Source of the DNA: Pseudomonadota bacterium
GTDB taxonomy: Bacteria; Pseudomonadota; Alphaproteobacteria; Caulobacterales; Aquidulcibacteraceae
NCBI GenBank assembly: GCA_020161405.1
Contig: JAIUOD010000001.1
Span: forward strand, 124,001 to 188,000
DNA length: 64,000 nucleotides
Reading direction: 5' to 3'
In this document: piece after piece, positions 44,086 to 53,393 of the stretch
How the letters are laid out: each line of letters starts with the position of its first letter
Numbering within the stretch: the stretch's first letter is position 1
Notes under the pieces: model-generated
Told to the model about the DNA's origin: nothing
Database searches by the model: none
Seen by the model: only the letters and a program-made list of their open reading frames with translations
Program-made: the position numbers and the translations under genes

Positions 44086-45915
44086 ATGAAACATGGATTT
44101 TTTGTTTGTGCTTTTGCGGTTTTATGTGCCACAAATCTTAATGCGCAAAATTTGCAACCCAATTTGAGTGCCCAAAATAGCGGAATAATTGATGTCACCA
44201 AGCCCACACTTACTTTTAGTGGTGCACATTATGATTTGGTGAATTTCGAAATACCAAAGGGTAAAATCCTTATTGTTAACATTAGTGCCAAAGGTTTTTC
44301 ACCCTTTCTTGAAATTGGCAATATTAAAGCAGGTGAAAATTGCACCGATTGTAACATTGGCGGAAGTGATGCCAAGGGGGCAATTTTTGCAAAATATTAT
44401 TCCCAAAAAAGCAAAAAAGTTCAAATCCGTATTTCGGCGCAAAAGCCCGAGAATTTTGGTAATTATTCAATAGATACAAAATTAATTGATTATATTGAAC
44501 CCATCCCCAAAACCATTAATTTCCCCGCAAAAATAATTGGAAGACTATCATTTGAAGATGCAAATGATGATGATTTCTTATTCAAAGATGTTTATTCGGT
44601 AAAACTTTCAAAAGGGCAAATAATTGATATTGATTTAAAATCAAATTCATTTGACCCAATGATTGAAATTACCGACCCATCTGGCAAAAAAATAAGTGAT
44701 GATGATAATGGGAGCGGTAAAAATGCCTTTTTAAACTATAGGGCAAACCAAAGCGGAAATTACAAAATCGAAGTTAAAACCAATGATTATAATCTTGGTG
44801 AATATAATCTTCTTATAAATAATGCCAAGGCGAAAACTCCAAACGCGATTGCACCAATCAATGCCGGTCAAAACATTAAATCGCAAATTGGGAATAATGA
44901 TATTATTATTGAGAATGGCGATAAAATCATTGCGAAAAATTATAGTTTTACGCCCCAAAAAGGAAAATCTTATTGGATTAAACTAAGCTCAAATGATTTT
45001 GACCCACTTCTTGAAATTGGAAAAAATGGCGCCAATGGATTTAACCAAATTGCAATTGACGATGATAGTGGGAAAAATAATAGCGCCATAATATTATATA
45101 AAGCGCAATCCACTGATCGAATAATTGCACGCATTCGCCCTTCATTTGAAAATGGTGCAAAAACCAAATTAGGTTCTTATAATTTTTCAATCCGCGAGGC
45201 CAATATTGTACCCGAACCCAAAACCCCAAGCTCAACAACTAAAGAAGCCATTATAAAAGGCAAGTTGCAAGATGGTGGGGCGCGTGATGTTAATAATTTG
45301 CTTTATGATTTATACACACTGCCGCTAAACATTGATGATAGGATTCTTGTTTCTGCAAATGCAGATTTTGATAGTTCAATCGAAATTGGCGCAATGAAAA
45401 ACGGCAAATTTGAAGCAGTTTTAAAGGATAACGATAGTAATGGCGGCTTTAACCCATCAACCCATTTTCGCGCCACGGCAACACAAGATTATGCAATAAA
45501 ATTAAAAGCAAATGAAATTCAAACCAATGGCAATTATCAAATTAACATAGTCCCAATTGAAAATTCCATTACGCCATCTCTTACTCCAATCAATCTTGGC
45601 GACGAAATAAATGGTAATCTAAGCATAAATAGCGCAAGTTTTGGAGCAAAAGATACGCCATATGATTTATATTCTTTTGATGCCAAAATGGGCGAAACAT
45701 ATATAATTTCAATGTGGTCAAAAGATTTTGATACTTTAATTGGCATCAAACCAGATGGCGCAAATGAATACAGGGAAAATGATGATGCTCGCGATAATCC
45801 AAGCGCGTCTTTAATTGAATATAGCCCTGATAAAGACACAAAAATCTTTATCCGTGCCGCATGTTTCAAAGGCGCAAAATATGGAAGCTATTCTTTGAAA
45901 ATCATAAAAAAATAG
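44086..45915 (+). CDS. Exported protein built of five PPC-like beta domains
   Basis: A 609-residue protein. ATG 44086 follows GGGG and opens a signal peptide (ending NLNA). Five repeats of about 110 residues follow, each with a phrase such as FSPFLEIG, FDPMIEITDPSGKKISDDDN, FDPLLEIGKNGANGF, FDSSIEIGAMKNGKF or FDTLIGIKPDGANEY and a GxYxI strand such as GNYSIDTK or GEYNLLIN. This is the pattern of the bacterial pre-peptidase C-terminal (PPC) fold, normally one or two copies at the end of secreted peptidases. Here no catalytic domain is attached. Acidic runs (DDDNGSGKN, DDDSGKNN) may bind calcium. The role is unknown; binding of surface polymers or a peptidase partner is possible. It ends at a hairpin shared with the S9 peptidase. 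Confidence 0.78.
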   Translation: MKHGFFVCAFAVLCATNLNAQNLQPNLSAQNSGIIDVTKPTLTFSGAHYDLVNFEIPKGKILIVNISAKGFSPFLEIGNIKAGENCTDCNIGGSDAKGAIFAKYYSQKSKKVQIRISAQKPENFGNYSIDTKLIDYIEPIPKTINFPAKIIGRLSFEDANDDDFLFKDVYSVKLSKGQIIDIDLKSNSFDPMIEITDPSGKKISDDDNGSGKNAFLNYRANQSGNYKIEVKTNDYNLGEYNLLINNAKAKTPNAIAPINAGQNIKSQIGNNDIIIENGDKIIAKNYSFTPQKGKSYWIKLSSNDFDPLLEIGKNGANGFNQIAIDDDSGKNNSAIILYKAQSTDRIIARIRPSFENGAKTKLGSYNFSIREANIVPEPKTPSSTTKEAIIKGKLQDGGARDVNNLLYDLYTLPLNIDDRILVSANADFDSSIEIGAMKNGKFEAVLKDNDSNGGFNPSTHFRATATQDYAIKLKANEIQTNGNYQINIVPIENSITPSLTPINLGDEINGNLSINSASFGAKDTPYDLYSFDAKMGETYIISMWSKDFDTLIGIKPDGANEYRENDDARDNPSASLIEYSPDKDTKIFIRAACFKGAKYGSYSLKIIKK

Positions 45916-45936
45916 GGGCAATTAATGCCCCTTTTT
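45915..45936. terminator. Terminator between the PPC-repeat and S9 peptidase genes
   Basis: GGGGCA and TGCCCC pair across ATTAA and are followed by TTTTTC. The stem begins inside the stop codon of the PPC-repeat gene. Confidence 0.8.
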
Positions 45937-47871
45937 CTATTTGATGCCGAATACTTCTTTTAGGAATAGAGTTTCTGCCTCACGCTGCGCATCCCTATTG
46001 GATTTTTTGGCAAAGCCGTGGCCTTCATCCATGCCAAGCATATACCAAACTTTACCGCCATTAGCGCGCACTTTAGCGACCATTTGATCTGCTTCTGATT
46101 TTGGTACGCGCGGGTCATTCGCGCCTTGAATTACAAATAGTGGTTTTGTGATTTTTTGCGCATTATTAAGTGGTGCAATCTTTTCATGGAAAGCACGCAT
46201 TTTCTCATCGCGTTCATCACCATATTCAACACGGCGCAAATCGCGGCGATAGCCTTGGGTGTTTTGCAAGAATGTAGTGAAGTGCGATATACCAACAATG
46301 TCAATCGCGCCCGCCAATTTATCATTAAAATTGGTAATTGCCGCCAAGGTCATAAAGCCGCCATATGAACCGCCATAAACCACGATTTTTGATTTATCAA
46401 ATTGGCTTTGCGTGCCAATCCAATCAATCAAAGAACCAATATCATTGACACTATCCATACGTTTAAAGCCATTATCAAGGTCAACATATTCCTTGCCATA
46501 GCCTGTTGAACCGCGAACATTTGGCACTATTACCGAAATACCCAATTCATTCACCCAATAATTAATCTGACTTGAAAAATAAGGGCGCGACTGGCCTTCT
46601 GGGCCACCATGAATACTAATAATTACTGGATGCGGACCTTTGGTTTTAGGCTCATATACAAAGGCAGGAATGGTTCTTTGATTTGCGCCATCCTTATCAA
46701 AGGTTGGATAATGAACCAATTTAGGCGCTACAAAGTTTTTAGAATTCAATCCGCCAATTTCACTTTGCGTCCATGTCGTGATTTTATTAGTCGCCAAATC
46801 ATAAACATAAGCATCAGCAGGGCTGGTGGCGGTTGTGAATGAAAGGCCAATTTTATTTGACGCTTCATTCCAAGTTCCGCTGCCTAATACACCCATCGGA
46901 AGTGGCACAGCTTTTGGTTTTGCGCCATTTTCAACACCTTGAATATATAATTTTGAAATTCCATCTTCATTGGTCGAAAAACTAAGTTTTTTTCCATCAG
47001 GGGAAAGGTTAAAACTATCGACATCCCAATTTAATTTAGGGGTAATTCTTGTTCTATTTTGGCTTGCAACATCGATTTTAACGCCATAAGCAAAGTTTGA
47101 ATTTTCATCACTTACAAGATAGATTGATTTATCATCCTTTGAAAATTCGCCGCCATCATAAGATACATTTAATTGCGGTGTGATTTCATTTAAACTACCT
47201 GAATCAATATCAAAAATTGCGCGTTTCGATTTTGTAACCGAAACATATTCGCCCAAAAGCAATTTTTTACCATCATTTGAATAATCAAAAACCGACCATG
47301 AACCATCCTTGGTCAAAAGCACTTTCTTGCTTGCAGGATTATCAATTTCCATTCGCACAATATCACGCACTGATGAACCTGATTTTGAAACCGTCCAAAT
47401 TGCATATTTGCCATCTTTGGAGAAGTTAAGGCCTTCGTTACGTGTGCCGCTTTCGGTTAATTGGGTGATTTTGCCATTATCAAGATTATAATAATAATAT
47501 TGGAAAAATTCATCGCCACCTTTGTCTTTTGAAAAGACAAAGCCATTATGTTTCGGGCGCATTGATGCGCCACCCACTTGTTCATTAAAATAAGTAAGCT
47601 GATTGCGTGCACCCATTGGCTGTTTTACAAAATGAATTTGGCTGGTTTCGGCAAAACGTGTTGTTATTAAAATGCCATCTTTGGTGAAACCTTGAAAACC
47701 TGCGGCGCGGGTATTTTGATATTGCAAAAGCCTGTCTTTAATTTCTTGGCTAGCAATTGGTACATTTTCCATCACCAAATTACCCTGTGTACGCTTTTGC
47801 ACTTCTTCGGCATAAGCAACGCCGGAGATTAAAATTGTTGAACTTACTAAAGCAATCATCAGTTTTCGCAT
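45937..47871 (-). CDS. Exported prolyl-oligopeptidase-family (S9) peptidase
   Basis: A 644-residue S9 serine peptidase. ATG 47871 has AGGGAA six bases upstream and opens a signal peptide ending GVAYA. An N-terminal seven-bladed beta-propeller spans about residues 60-380 and an alpha/beta-hydrolase domain 385-644 follows: nucleophile Ser in VYGGSYGGFMTLAAI, Asp in GANDPRVP and His in MDEGHGF, the intact triad. It cuts short peptides in the periplasm (DPP/acylaminoacyl-peptidase group). Its upstream region shares GTTTTTCGATAAG with the second M16 peptidase gene. It converges with the PPC-repeat gene. Confidence 0.92.
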   Translation of the reverse strand: MRKLMIALVSSTILISGVAYAEEVQKRTQGNLVMENVPIASQEIKDRLLQYQNTRAAGFQGFTKDGILITTRFAETSQIHFVKQPMGARNQLTYFNEQVGGASMRPKHNGFVFSKDKGGDEFFQYYYYNLDNGKITQLTESGTRNEGLNFSKDGKYAIWTVSKSGSSVRDIVRMEIDNPASKKVLLTKDGSWSVFDYSNDGKKLLLGEYVSVTKSKRAIFDIDSGSLNEITPQLNVSYDGGEFSKDDKSIYLVSDENSNFAYGVKIDVASQNRTRITPKLNWDVDSFNLSPDGKKLSFSTNEDGISKLYIQGVENGAKPKAVPLPMGVLGSGTWNEASNKIGLSFTTATSPADAYVYDLATNKITTWTQSEIGGLNSKNFVAPKLVHYPTFDKDGANQRTIPAFVYEPKTKGPHPVIISIHGGPEGQSRPYFSSQINYWVNELGISVIVPNVRGSTGYGKEYVDLDNGFKRMDSVNDIGSLIDWIGTQSQFDKSKIVVYGGSYGGFMTLAAITNFNDKLAGAIDIVGISHFTTFLQNTQGYRRDLRRVEYGDERDEKMRAFHEKIAPLNNAQKITKPLFVIQGANDPRVPKSEADQMVAKVRANGGKVWYMLGMDEGHGFAKKSNRDAQREAETLFLKEVFGIK

Positions 47872-47927
47872 TTTAGATTCCCTATTGTTTTTCGATAAGC
47901 CTAATGTGTTCTTTGACAAATTCAAGC

Positions 47928-47965
47928 AAAAAAATTGGCGGCTGGTTTTACCATGCCGCCAATTT
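47928..47965 (-). terminator. Terminator of the ccoNOQP operon
   Basis: AAATTGGCGGC and GCCGCCAATTT form an 11-bp stem, followed on the minus strand by a seven-base T-run. It lies 26 bases after the ccoP stop. Confidence 0.9.
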
Positions 47966-47990
47966 GTAATTAGCAATCAGTAATTAGTAA

Positions 47991-48860
47991 TTATTTACCG
48001 CCACCCAAAGAGTGAACATAAACAACCAAAGATTTAACTGTTTCAGGTGAAAGTTTTGCTTCCCATGTTGGCATTACACCACCATTACCATTGTAGATTT
48101 GACCATGAATTGCTTCACGGCTATTGCCATAAAGATATTCTTTATCAGTCAAATTAGGTGCACCTTGTAATGGGTCACCAGTACCAGAAGCGCCGTGGCA
48201 GCTTACGCAGTTTTCAGCAAATAATTGCGCACCACGTGCAGCTTTACCAGCATCAGCGCCAGGCATCTTTGACAAAGTCATTACATAATCAGTCAAATCA
48301 TTGATTTGTTCTGCGTTTAATAATGCATCTTTACCATAAGAAGGCATTTGACTTAAACGTGCTTGGTCGTGGCCAGAACGAATACCATAATTAATAGTTT
48401 GTTCGATACCGGCAAACGATCCATCCCAAAGCCAAACGTTATCAGCTAAAGATGGATAACCTGCAGCACCTTGACCACCTGCACCATGGCAAGTTGAACA
48501 ATTATCATTGAAAGTTGCACGGCCTGCTTCAATTGCAAAGTTACGCAAATCTGCATTTGCATTAACTTGTTCAATAGGTGTTGCCATAAGTTTTTTGAAC
48601 ATTGGCGCACGAGCTGCTTGACCATTTGCAACATCAGCATCAGTTTTCGCACGTTCTGAATATGCAAAAACACCTTTTGTATATCCATTTAAAGTTGGCC
48701 AAGCTGGCATTACAATCCAATAACCAATTGCCCAAACTATACATGCATACATTACATATAACCACCAACGAGGAAGTGGATTATCTAATTCCTTAATCCC
48801 ATCCCACTCATGGCCTGTATCTTCCACGCCAGAGATTTCATCTACTTCGCGTTTTGCCAT
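47991..48860 (-). CDS. ccoP: cbb3-type cytochrome c oxidase subunit III (di-heme c)
   Basis: A 289-residue membrane-anchored di-heme cytochrome. The N-terminus carries one membrane helix (YVMYACIVWAIGYWIVMPAW); two heme c sites follow, CSTCHGAGGQG and CVSCHGASGTG, with distal Met in the QMPSYG and VMPTW regions. It passes electrons to CcoO/CcoN. GGAG precedes the ATG. It is the last gene of the operon and ends at the terminator 47928-47965. The heme c sites need the cytochrome maturation system, not seen here. Confidence 0.96.
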   Translation of the reverse strand: MAKREVDEISGVEDTGHEWDGIKELDNPLPRWWLYVMYACIVWAIGYWIVMPAWPTLNGYTKGVFAYSERAKTDADVANGQAARAPMFKKLMATPIEQVNANADLRNFAIEAGRATFNDNCSTCHGAGGQGAAGYPSLADNVWLWDGSFAGIEQTINYGIRSGHDQARLSQMPSYGKDALLNAEQINDLTDYVMTLSKMPGADAGKAARGAQLFAENCVSCHGASGTGDPLQGAPNLTDKEYLYGNSREAIHGQIYNGNGGVMPTWEAKLSPETVKSLVVYVHSLGGGK

Positions 48861-48861
48861 T

Positions 48862-49065
48862 TTATTTCTCCAATCCCGAATGCTCAGACATTAACGGAGC
48901 ATCATCATTAGGTTCATCAATTGGCATCTGAGCCATTTGATCGAATTTATCCTTATTTTTCGGCCACAAAGCGTAAACGCATACTGCAAAGAAAATCACT
49001 GCAAAATATACGCTTCCGCTTTGTTGCGCGAATTTAGCGAGGGCTTCATATGTCATGCCCTGCAC
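48862..49065 (-). CDS. ccoQ: cbb3-type oxidase small subunit
   Basis: A 67-residue single-helix protein (YFAVIFFAVCVYALWP) with a polar tail, the usual CcoQ layout, placed between ccoO and ccoP. The frame opens at a GTG four bases after the ccoO stop; ATG three codons later (MTYEALAKF) is the alternative start. It stabilises the oxidase complex. Confidence 0.9.
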   Translation of the reverse strand: MQGMTYEALAKFAQQSGSVYFAVIFFAVCVYALWPKNKDKFDQMAQMPIDEPNDDAPLMSEHSGLEK

Positions 49066-49068
49066 TTT

Positions 49069-49812
49069 CTATCTAAGGTTTTCGGCTTTTTTAGGTTCAT
49101 AGGTTTTGAAATCAACCATAGTCCCTAAAACCTGAAGATAAGCAACGAGCGCGTCCATCTCGGTAACTTCTTTTGCGTTACCATCAAAGTCGCGAACATT
49201 AACTTTTCCACCATAACGTGAGTTAAGATCAGCGCCATCAGTATCAGGTGCAGCAGCTTGTGCAGCCACGTCAGCCTGTGCATTGGCTATGTCTTTGTCA
49301 GTGTATGGAACGCCTAAAAGTTTGTTAGCTTTCAAGTCATCAGCAATATATTTTGCATCAATAACTTTACCTTTTAGGAATTCGTATGGAGGCATAACAG
49401 ATTCAGGAACAACCGAACGCGGGTTGGTCAAATGCTGTACTTGCCAGCCATCTGAATATTTACCGCCAACACGTGCAAGGTCAGGACCAGTACGTTTTGA
49501 ACCCCATTGGAATGGTCTGTCATACATTGACTCTGCAGCCAATGAATAATGACCATAACGCTCTACCTCGTCACGCAAAGAACGAACCATTTGCGAGTGA
49601 CAAGTATAGCAACCTTCACGCACATACACATTTCGTCCAATCAATTCGAGTGGAGTGTAAGGGCGAACCCCGTCCACTTTCTCAATTGTTGATTCGATGA
49701 AGAACAATGGTGCAATCTGAACCAATCCGCCCCAAATTACCGCGCCAACAATACCGAGTCCAAGTATCCAAGAGTTTTTCTCGAAGATGCCGTGATTTTT
49801 AATTAAGTTCAT
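49069..49812 (-). CDS. ccoO: cbb3-type oxidase subunit II (mono-heme c)
   Basis: A 247-residue membrane-anchored heme c protein. Membrane helix near residues 15-38 ([20 protein letters not shown]), then [22 protein letters not shown] with the heme site CYTCH, and [21 protein letters not shown] lies five bases before the ATG. It links CcoP and CcoN and is co-transcribed with both. Confidence 0.96.
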   Translation of the reverse strand: MNLIKNHGIFEKNSWILGLGIVGAVIWGGLVQIAPLFFIESTIEKVDGVRPYTPLELIGRNVYVREGCYTCHSQMVRSLRDEVERYGHYSLAAESMYDRPFQWGSKRTGPDLARVGGKYSDGWQVQHLTNPRSVVPESVMPPYEFLKGKVIDAKYIADDLKANKLLGVPYTDKDIANAQADVAAQAAAPDTDGADLNSRYGGKVNVRDFDGNAKEVTEMDALVAYLQVLGTMVDFKTYEPKKAENLR

Positions 49813-49824
49813 GTCAGCCTCCTC

Positions 49825-51489
49825 TTACGCTACTTGAGCTTTAGCCAAAGGTTCTTTGACTGATATATCGCCTTTTGCTGTACGCCATAGATTATAAGCC
49901 ATGACAGCAGCACCAGCAGTGAACAACAAGCCACCCAAAGCACGAATAATATAGTAAGGTTTCATTGCTTTTACGGTCTCAACGAATGAATATTGCAAGA
50001 AGCCATATTCATTATAAGCACGCCACATCAAACCTTGCATGATACCAGATACCCACATAGCTGTGATATAGAATAAGATACCAATTGTTGCGAGCCAGAA
50101 GTGAGTTTCAACCAATTTCATTGAATACAAACGTTCACGGCGCCACAACCAAGGAGTCATGCAATAAAGTGCACCAAAAGACACCATACCAACCCAGCCC
50201 AATGCGCCAGAGTGAACGTGACCAACAGTCCAATCTGTGTAGTGTGACAAAGCGTTCACTGCACGAATTGACATTGCAGGACCTTCGAATGTTGACATAC
50301 CGTAGAATGCAACTGAAGCAACCAACATACGCAATACTGGATCTGTACGTAATTTATCCCAAGCACCTGACAAAGTCATAAGACCGTTAATCATACCACC
50401 CCATGAAGGCATCCAAAGAATGATAGAGAAAGTCATGCCCAATGTTTGTACCCATTGCGGTAATGCAGTGTAGTGCAAGTGGTGCGGACCAGCCCACATA
50501 TAAGTGAAAATCAAAGCCCAGAAGTGGATGATTGACAATTGATATGAGTAAACAGGACGCTCAGCACGTTTTGGAACGAAATAATACATGATGCCAAGGA
50601 AACCAGCGGTTAAGAAGAAGCCAACCGCATTGTGACCATACCACCATTGGGTCATCGCATTTTGAACACCAGCAAATGCTGAATATGCCTTTGAAGACCA
50701 TGGAGAAGCTGGGACTGCTGCATTATTTACAAGGTGCAATATGGCAATTGTAATAATGAATGCAAGATAGAACCAGTTAGCAACATAAATATGTGGCTCT
50801 TTACGTTTCCACAATGTGCCAAGGAATACAACTAAATAAGCAACCCAAACAATTGTCAACCAAAGGTCAACAACCCAGTTTGGCTCTGCATATTCTTGAC
50901 CACCAGTTACGCCAAATAAATAGCCAGTTGCTGCAGTTACAATTACCAGATTGTAACCCCAGAATACAAACCAAGGCAGAAGGCCACCAAACATTCTAGT
51001 TCTGCAAGTACGTTGCACAACATAGAAGCTTGTAGAAATTAGAACATTTCCACCAAACGCGAAAATCACACCAGATGTGTGAATTGGGCGCAAACGGCCA
51101 AAATTCAAGAACCCAAGTTCTTTAAAATAAAGGAATTCTGGAAATGCTAATTGGCTTGCAATAATTACACCAACCAACATACCAACAACGCCCCAAAAAG
51201 TAGAAGCAATTACGCCCGCTTTCAGAACGCCATCCATATATTTGCTATCATCATTAGCCAAAAGGCCTTTTGATCCAGCAAATGAAATAGCAAAAATACC
51301 AAGTGCAAACGCACCGGCAAAAATATATGCCAAAACACTCATTCCCAAATCATGGGAGAATGCAGCGGCACTAATAGCCCACAATAGACCAAGCACACAA
51401 ATGACACTTACTACTAAGATGTCAGGTCGTGAGCCGGGCTTACCAAAGCCTTTCAACTGCAATGGTGCAGAAGTTGTAGCATTAGTCAT
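49825..51489 (-). CDS. ccoN: cbb3-type oxidase catalytic subunit I
   Basis: A 554-residue heme-copper oxidase subunit, 12 membrane helices. ATG 51489 ([16 protein letters not shown]) is taken as start. Heme and copper ligand regions include [34 protein letters not shown] and [11 protein letters not shown], typical of CcoN. High-affinity oxidase used at low oxygen. First gene of ccoNOQP. The expected FNR-type site was not found upstream; a dyad at 51576-51600 and a hairpin at 51522-51542 are present. Confidence 0.95.
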   Translation of the reverse strand: MTNATTSAPLQLKGFGKPGSRPDILVVSVICVLGLLWAISAAAFSHDLGMSVLAYIFAGAFALGIFAISFAGSKGLLANDDSKYMDGVLKAGVIASTFWGVVGMLVGVIIASQLAFPEFLYFKELGFLNFGRLRPIHTSGVIFAFGGNVLISTSFYVVQRTCRTRMFGGLLPWFVFWGYNLVIVTAATGYLFGVTGGQEYAEPNWVVDLWLTIVWVAYLVVFLGTLWKRKEPHIYVANWFYLAFIITIAILHLVNNAAVPASPWSSKAYSAFAGVQNAMTQWWYGHNAVGFFLTAGFLGIMYYFVPKRAERPVYSYQLSIIHFWALIFTYMWAGPHHLHYTALPQWVQTLGMTFSIILWMPSWGGMINGLMTLSGAWDKLRTDPVLRMLVASVAFYGMSTFEGPAMSIRAVNALSHYTDWTVGHVHSGALGWVGMVSFGALYCMTPWLWRRERLYSMKLVETHFWLATIGILFYITAMWVSGIMQGLMWRAYNEYGFLQYSFVETVKAMKPYYIIRALGGLLFTAGAAVMAYNLWRTAKGDISVKEPLAKAQVA

Positions 51490-51521
51490 CGAACCACCCC
51501 TCAAACAAGTCTCGTCGAACG

Positions 51522-51542
51522 TTCTATCCCCTGCGGATAGAA
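51522..51542 (-). promoter_or_regulatory. Leader hairpin upstream of ccoN
   Basis: TTCTATCC and GGATAGAA pair across CCTGC, 33 bases upstream of the ccoN ATG. It would form in the 5' leader of the transcript and could affect stability or translation. Confidence 0.5.
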
Positions 51543-51575
51543 GGCAAATTCGTCAATGAACTTTTTTTAACACTT

Positions 51576-51600
51576 TGTGGACATGACTTAATGTCGCACA
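51576..51600. promoter_or_regulatory. Dyad upstream of ccoN
   Basis: TGTGGACAT and ATGTCGCACA flank six bases; the arms match except for one extra base. It lies about 90-110 bases upstream of the ccoN ATG, where an oxygen-responsive regulator would act. Confidence 0.45.
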
Positions 51601-51675
51601 GATGCGCTTTTGCTATTCAATTGCACATTTTTCAAGAAAATAACGAATGAAATTAATCCTTATTACCCAAATGTC

Positions 51676-51817
51676 TAGGTTCTTCTGATAAATGGTTTTT
51701 ATGCGGCGAAAATGGTATATTTTTAGAACCGAAGCGCAAAATACTTAAGTACGTGATCATTGAAGCGCAAAAATAAGCCATTTGCAGCCTGTAAAACCCA
51801 TTTATCAGATGAACCTA
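51676..51817. mobile_element. Second MITE-like element, 142 bp, TA borders, long imperfect palindrome
   Basis: The left end TAGGTTCTTCTGATAAATGG and the reverse complement of the right end agree over the first 26 bases with two mismatches, and the pairing continues weakly to about 50 bases. Both ends are bordered by TA. The centre has an 11-base direct repeat GAAGCGCAAAA. No coding capacity. The right end runs into the mazG-like gene and supplies its last codons and stop. Confidence 0.8.
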
Positions 51818-52101
51818 AGCCATTTTTCTTGAATTGCTTTATTAATATCAACATCAAGAGAATCACAAAGTAACAGCAGATGCGCAAATACGTCCGCTAA
51901 TTCTTCGATCAATTCATTTTGGAAATTGCCATCTTTGTTTTTCCCACGCCCCGTATAATTTATATAGGCTTTGGATAATTCGCCCATTTCTTCTTGTAAT
52001 TTTAAAATATACCAATCTTTATCGCGCCCTATTTTAAATGTTTGCGCATAAAAATTGGAAACTTTCGCTATATCACTTTGTATTTTTTTTAATTCTGACA
52101 T
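51805..52101 (-). CDS. MazG-like nucleotide pyrophosphohydrolase
   Basis: A 98-residue all-alpha NTP pyrophosphohydrolase of the MazG/dUTPase-like fold. The metal-binding motif is visible: KLQEEMGELSKAYINY then ELIEELADVFAHLLLLCDSL, with the Glu-Glu pair in EEMGEL and Glu-Asp in EELADV. It probably hydrolyses non-canonical nucleotides. The last residues Arg-Phe-Ile and the TGA come from the MITE-like element at 51676-51817, so the natural C-terminus was likely different by a few residues. No upstream operon partner. Confidence 0.88.
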   Translation of the reverse strand: MSELKKIQSDIAKVSNFYAQTFKIGRDKDWYILKLQEEMGELSKAYINYTGRGKNKDGNFQNELIEELADVFAHLLLLCDSLDVDINKAIQEKWLRFI

Positions 52102-52174
52102 TTTACCCTCAATATTTTGACAAATATTATAATGGCTCGTCAGAATCGGTCATTGTGCTATATTTTTAATGTGC

Positions 52175-52197
52175 GCGCGAAAATGTCGCGCCTTTTT
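52175..52197 (+). terminator. Orphan terminator-like hairpin in the mazG / small-protein gap
   Basis: GCGCGA and TCGCGC pair across AAATG and are followed by CTTTTT. No plus-strand gene lies upstream, so it may end a very short RNA or act as an attenuator before the gene at 52264. Confidence 0.5.
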
Positions 52198-52263
52198 GCT
52201 TATATAATGACTTTTCAATACGAAGAATAATATGTAATGCAATATTTATTAGGGGAAATCGTG

Positions 52264-52536
52264 ATGAAAACTATCGCTTTGAAAATGTCACAGGCAATTA
52301 GCTTCACAAATTCAAACATCTTGAATGCTGTTTTGTGGGCATTGGTTGGAATTGTTGCTACATATTTGACAACTACAACCGCAGAAGCACAAATTTCTGG
52401 TCAGGCTTTTTGCTCTTTATTCACAAATAATTTTCAAGGTTACCACCAAATGGCTTTAGTTGGTCATTGTGGTTGGTGCTATGCTGCTTTGGCTGCATTC
52501 GCCGCAAGTGCGATTTCACTTGCAAAACGCGCGTAA
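52264..52536 (+). CDS. Small exported or membrane protein of unknown function
   Basis: A 90-residue protein; ATG 52264 has AGGGGA seven bases upstream. The N-terminal part has a hydrophobic segment (ILNAVLWALVGIVATYLTTTT, about residues 24-45, possibly a signal anchor with a cleavage-like TAEA), then a polar middle with Cys (GQAFCSLF) and a C-terminal GHCGWCYAALAAFAASA helix ending in Lys-Arg-Ala. The CxxC pair could bind metal or form a disulfide. I do not recognise a family. Confidence 0.55.
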   Translation: MKTIALKMSQAISFTNSNILNAVLWALVGIVATYLTTTTAEAQISGQAFCSLFTNNFQGYHQMALVGHCGWCYAALAAFAASAISLAKRA

Positions 52537-52613
52537 GAAATTACGTTTTTAAACATCCTCCCAGATAAGCGCCTACAGTTTTGCTGCGGGCGCTTACTTG
52601 CATAATGTGGCTG

Positions 52614-52619
52614 TATAAT
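52614..52619 (+). promoter_or_regulatory. Likely minus-10 element of the rpmI-rplT transcript
   Basis: TATAAT about 84 bases before the rpmI ATG. A 7-bp hairpin (AAGCGCC / GGCGCTT, 52567-52595) lies just upstream. No good minus-35 hexamer is seen at the right spacing. Confidence 0.45.
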
Positions 52620-52702
52620 ATATAGCGACCATCTTTCATCGGTCATCGGGCTAAAATGGCATGCCTTGATGGCTAAATATCATCATCTTTTCGGAGATTA
52701 AA

Positions 52703-52906
52703 ATGCCTAAATTGAAAACTAAAAGTGGCGTTAAAAAACGCTTCAAAATAACCGCGACTGGTAAAGTCTTGGCTGGCCCTGCTGGCAAACGTCACCGTCT
52801 TATCTCTCACAATTCAAAGTATATTCGCTCTAATCGCGGCATGTCAGTATTGGCAGATTGCGAAGCAACACGCGTAAAACTTTGGACGCCATACGGCTTG
52901 AAATAA
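52703..52906 (+). CDS. rpmI: 50S ribosomal protein L35
   Basis: A 67-residue basic protein: [20 protein letters not shown] and then [19 protein letters not shown] are the L35 signature. GGAG precedes the ATG. rplT follows 13 bases later. Confidence 0.97.
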   Translation: MPKLKTKSGVKKRFKITATGKVLAGPAGKRHRLISHNSKYIRSNRGMSVLADCEATRVKLWTPYGLK

Positions 52907-52919
52907 GGAGATTTGAACA

Positions 52920-53279
52920 ATGGCTCGTATTAAAGCTGGTAAAGAAACCCGTGCACGCCGTAAAGGCATTTTAGCCCGCGCAAAAGGCTATCAAGGTCGT
53001 CGTAAAAACACTATTCGTACTGCTACTGCTGCTGTTTGGCGCGCAGGCCAGTATGCTTATCGTGACCGTAAAGCGAAAAAACGTAATTTCCGCAGCTTGT
53101 GGATCCAACGTATTAACGCTGCAGTTCGTGAATTCGAATTGACTTATTCAACTTTCATCAATGGCCTTACCAAAGCTGGTATTGAAGTTGACCGTAAAGT
53201 TATGGCTGATATGGCAGTTTCTGCCCCTGAAGGCTTTAAAGCCTTGGTTGATCAGGCCAAAGCTGCGTTAGCTGCTTAA
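52920..53279 (+). CDS. rplT: 50S ribosomal protein L20
   Basis: A 119-residue early-assembly protein of the large subunit: [28 protein letters not shown] and [24 protein letters not shown] are canonical L20 (short quotes only; the protein matches throughout). In many bacteria L20 represses its own operon by binding the leader; the 166 bases upstream of rpmI are long enough for this but no clear structure was proven. Ends at the terminator 53299-53335. Confidence 0.97.
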   Translation: MARIKAGKETRARRKGILARAKGYQGRRKNTIRTATAAVWRAGQYAYRDRKAKKRNFRSLWIQRINAAVREFELTYSTFINGLTKAGIEVDRKVMADMAVSAPEGFKALVDQAKAALAA

Positions 53280-53298
53280 ACTTTAGATAAAAGTTTTA

Positions 53299-53335
53299 AA
53301 AGGCCTGATACGAAAGTGTCAGGCCTTTTTGTTTT
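53299..53335 (+). terminator. Terminator of rpmI-rplT
   Basis: AGGCCTGA and TCAGGCCT pair across a ten-base loop and are followed by TTTTTGTTTTT. Confidence 0.95.
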
Positions 53336-53393
53336 TGGTGATTGAAAAATCTAGCAAAATCCGCCATAGCGTCACGCGCAAATGGAAATTATA

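Noticed and set aside
51490..51800. FNR/FixK site upstream of ccoN
   Set aside because: The best candidates have the wrong spacing (seven bases between half-sites) and poor half-sites.
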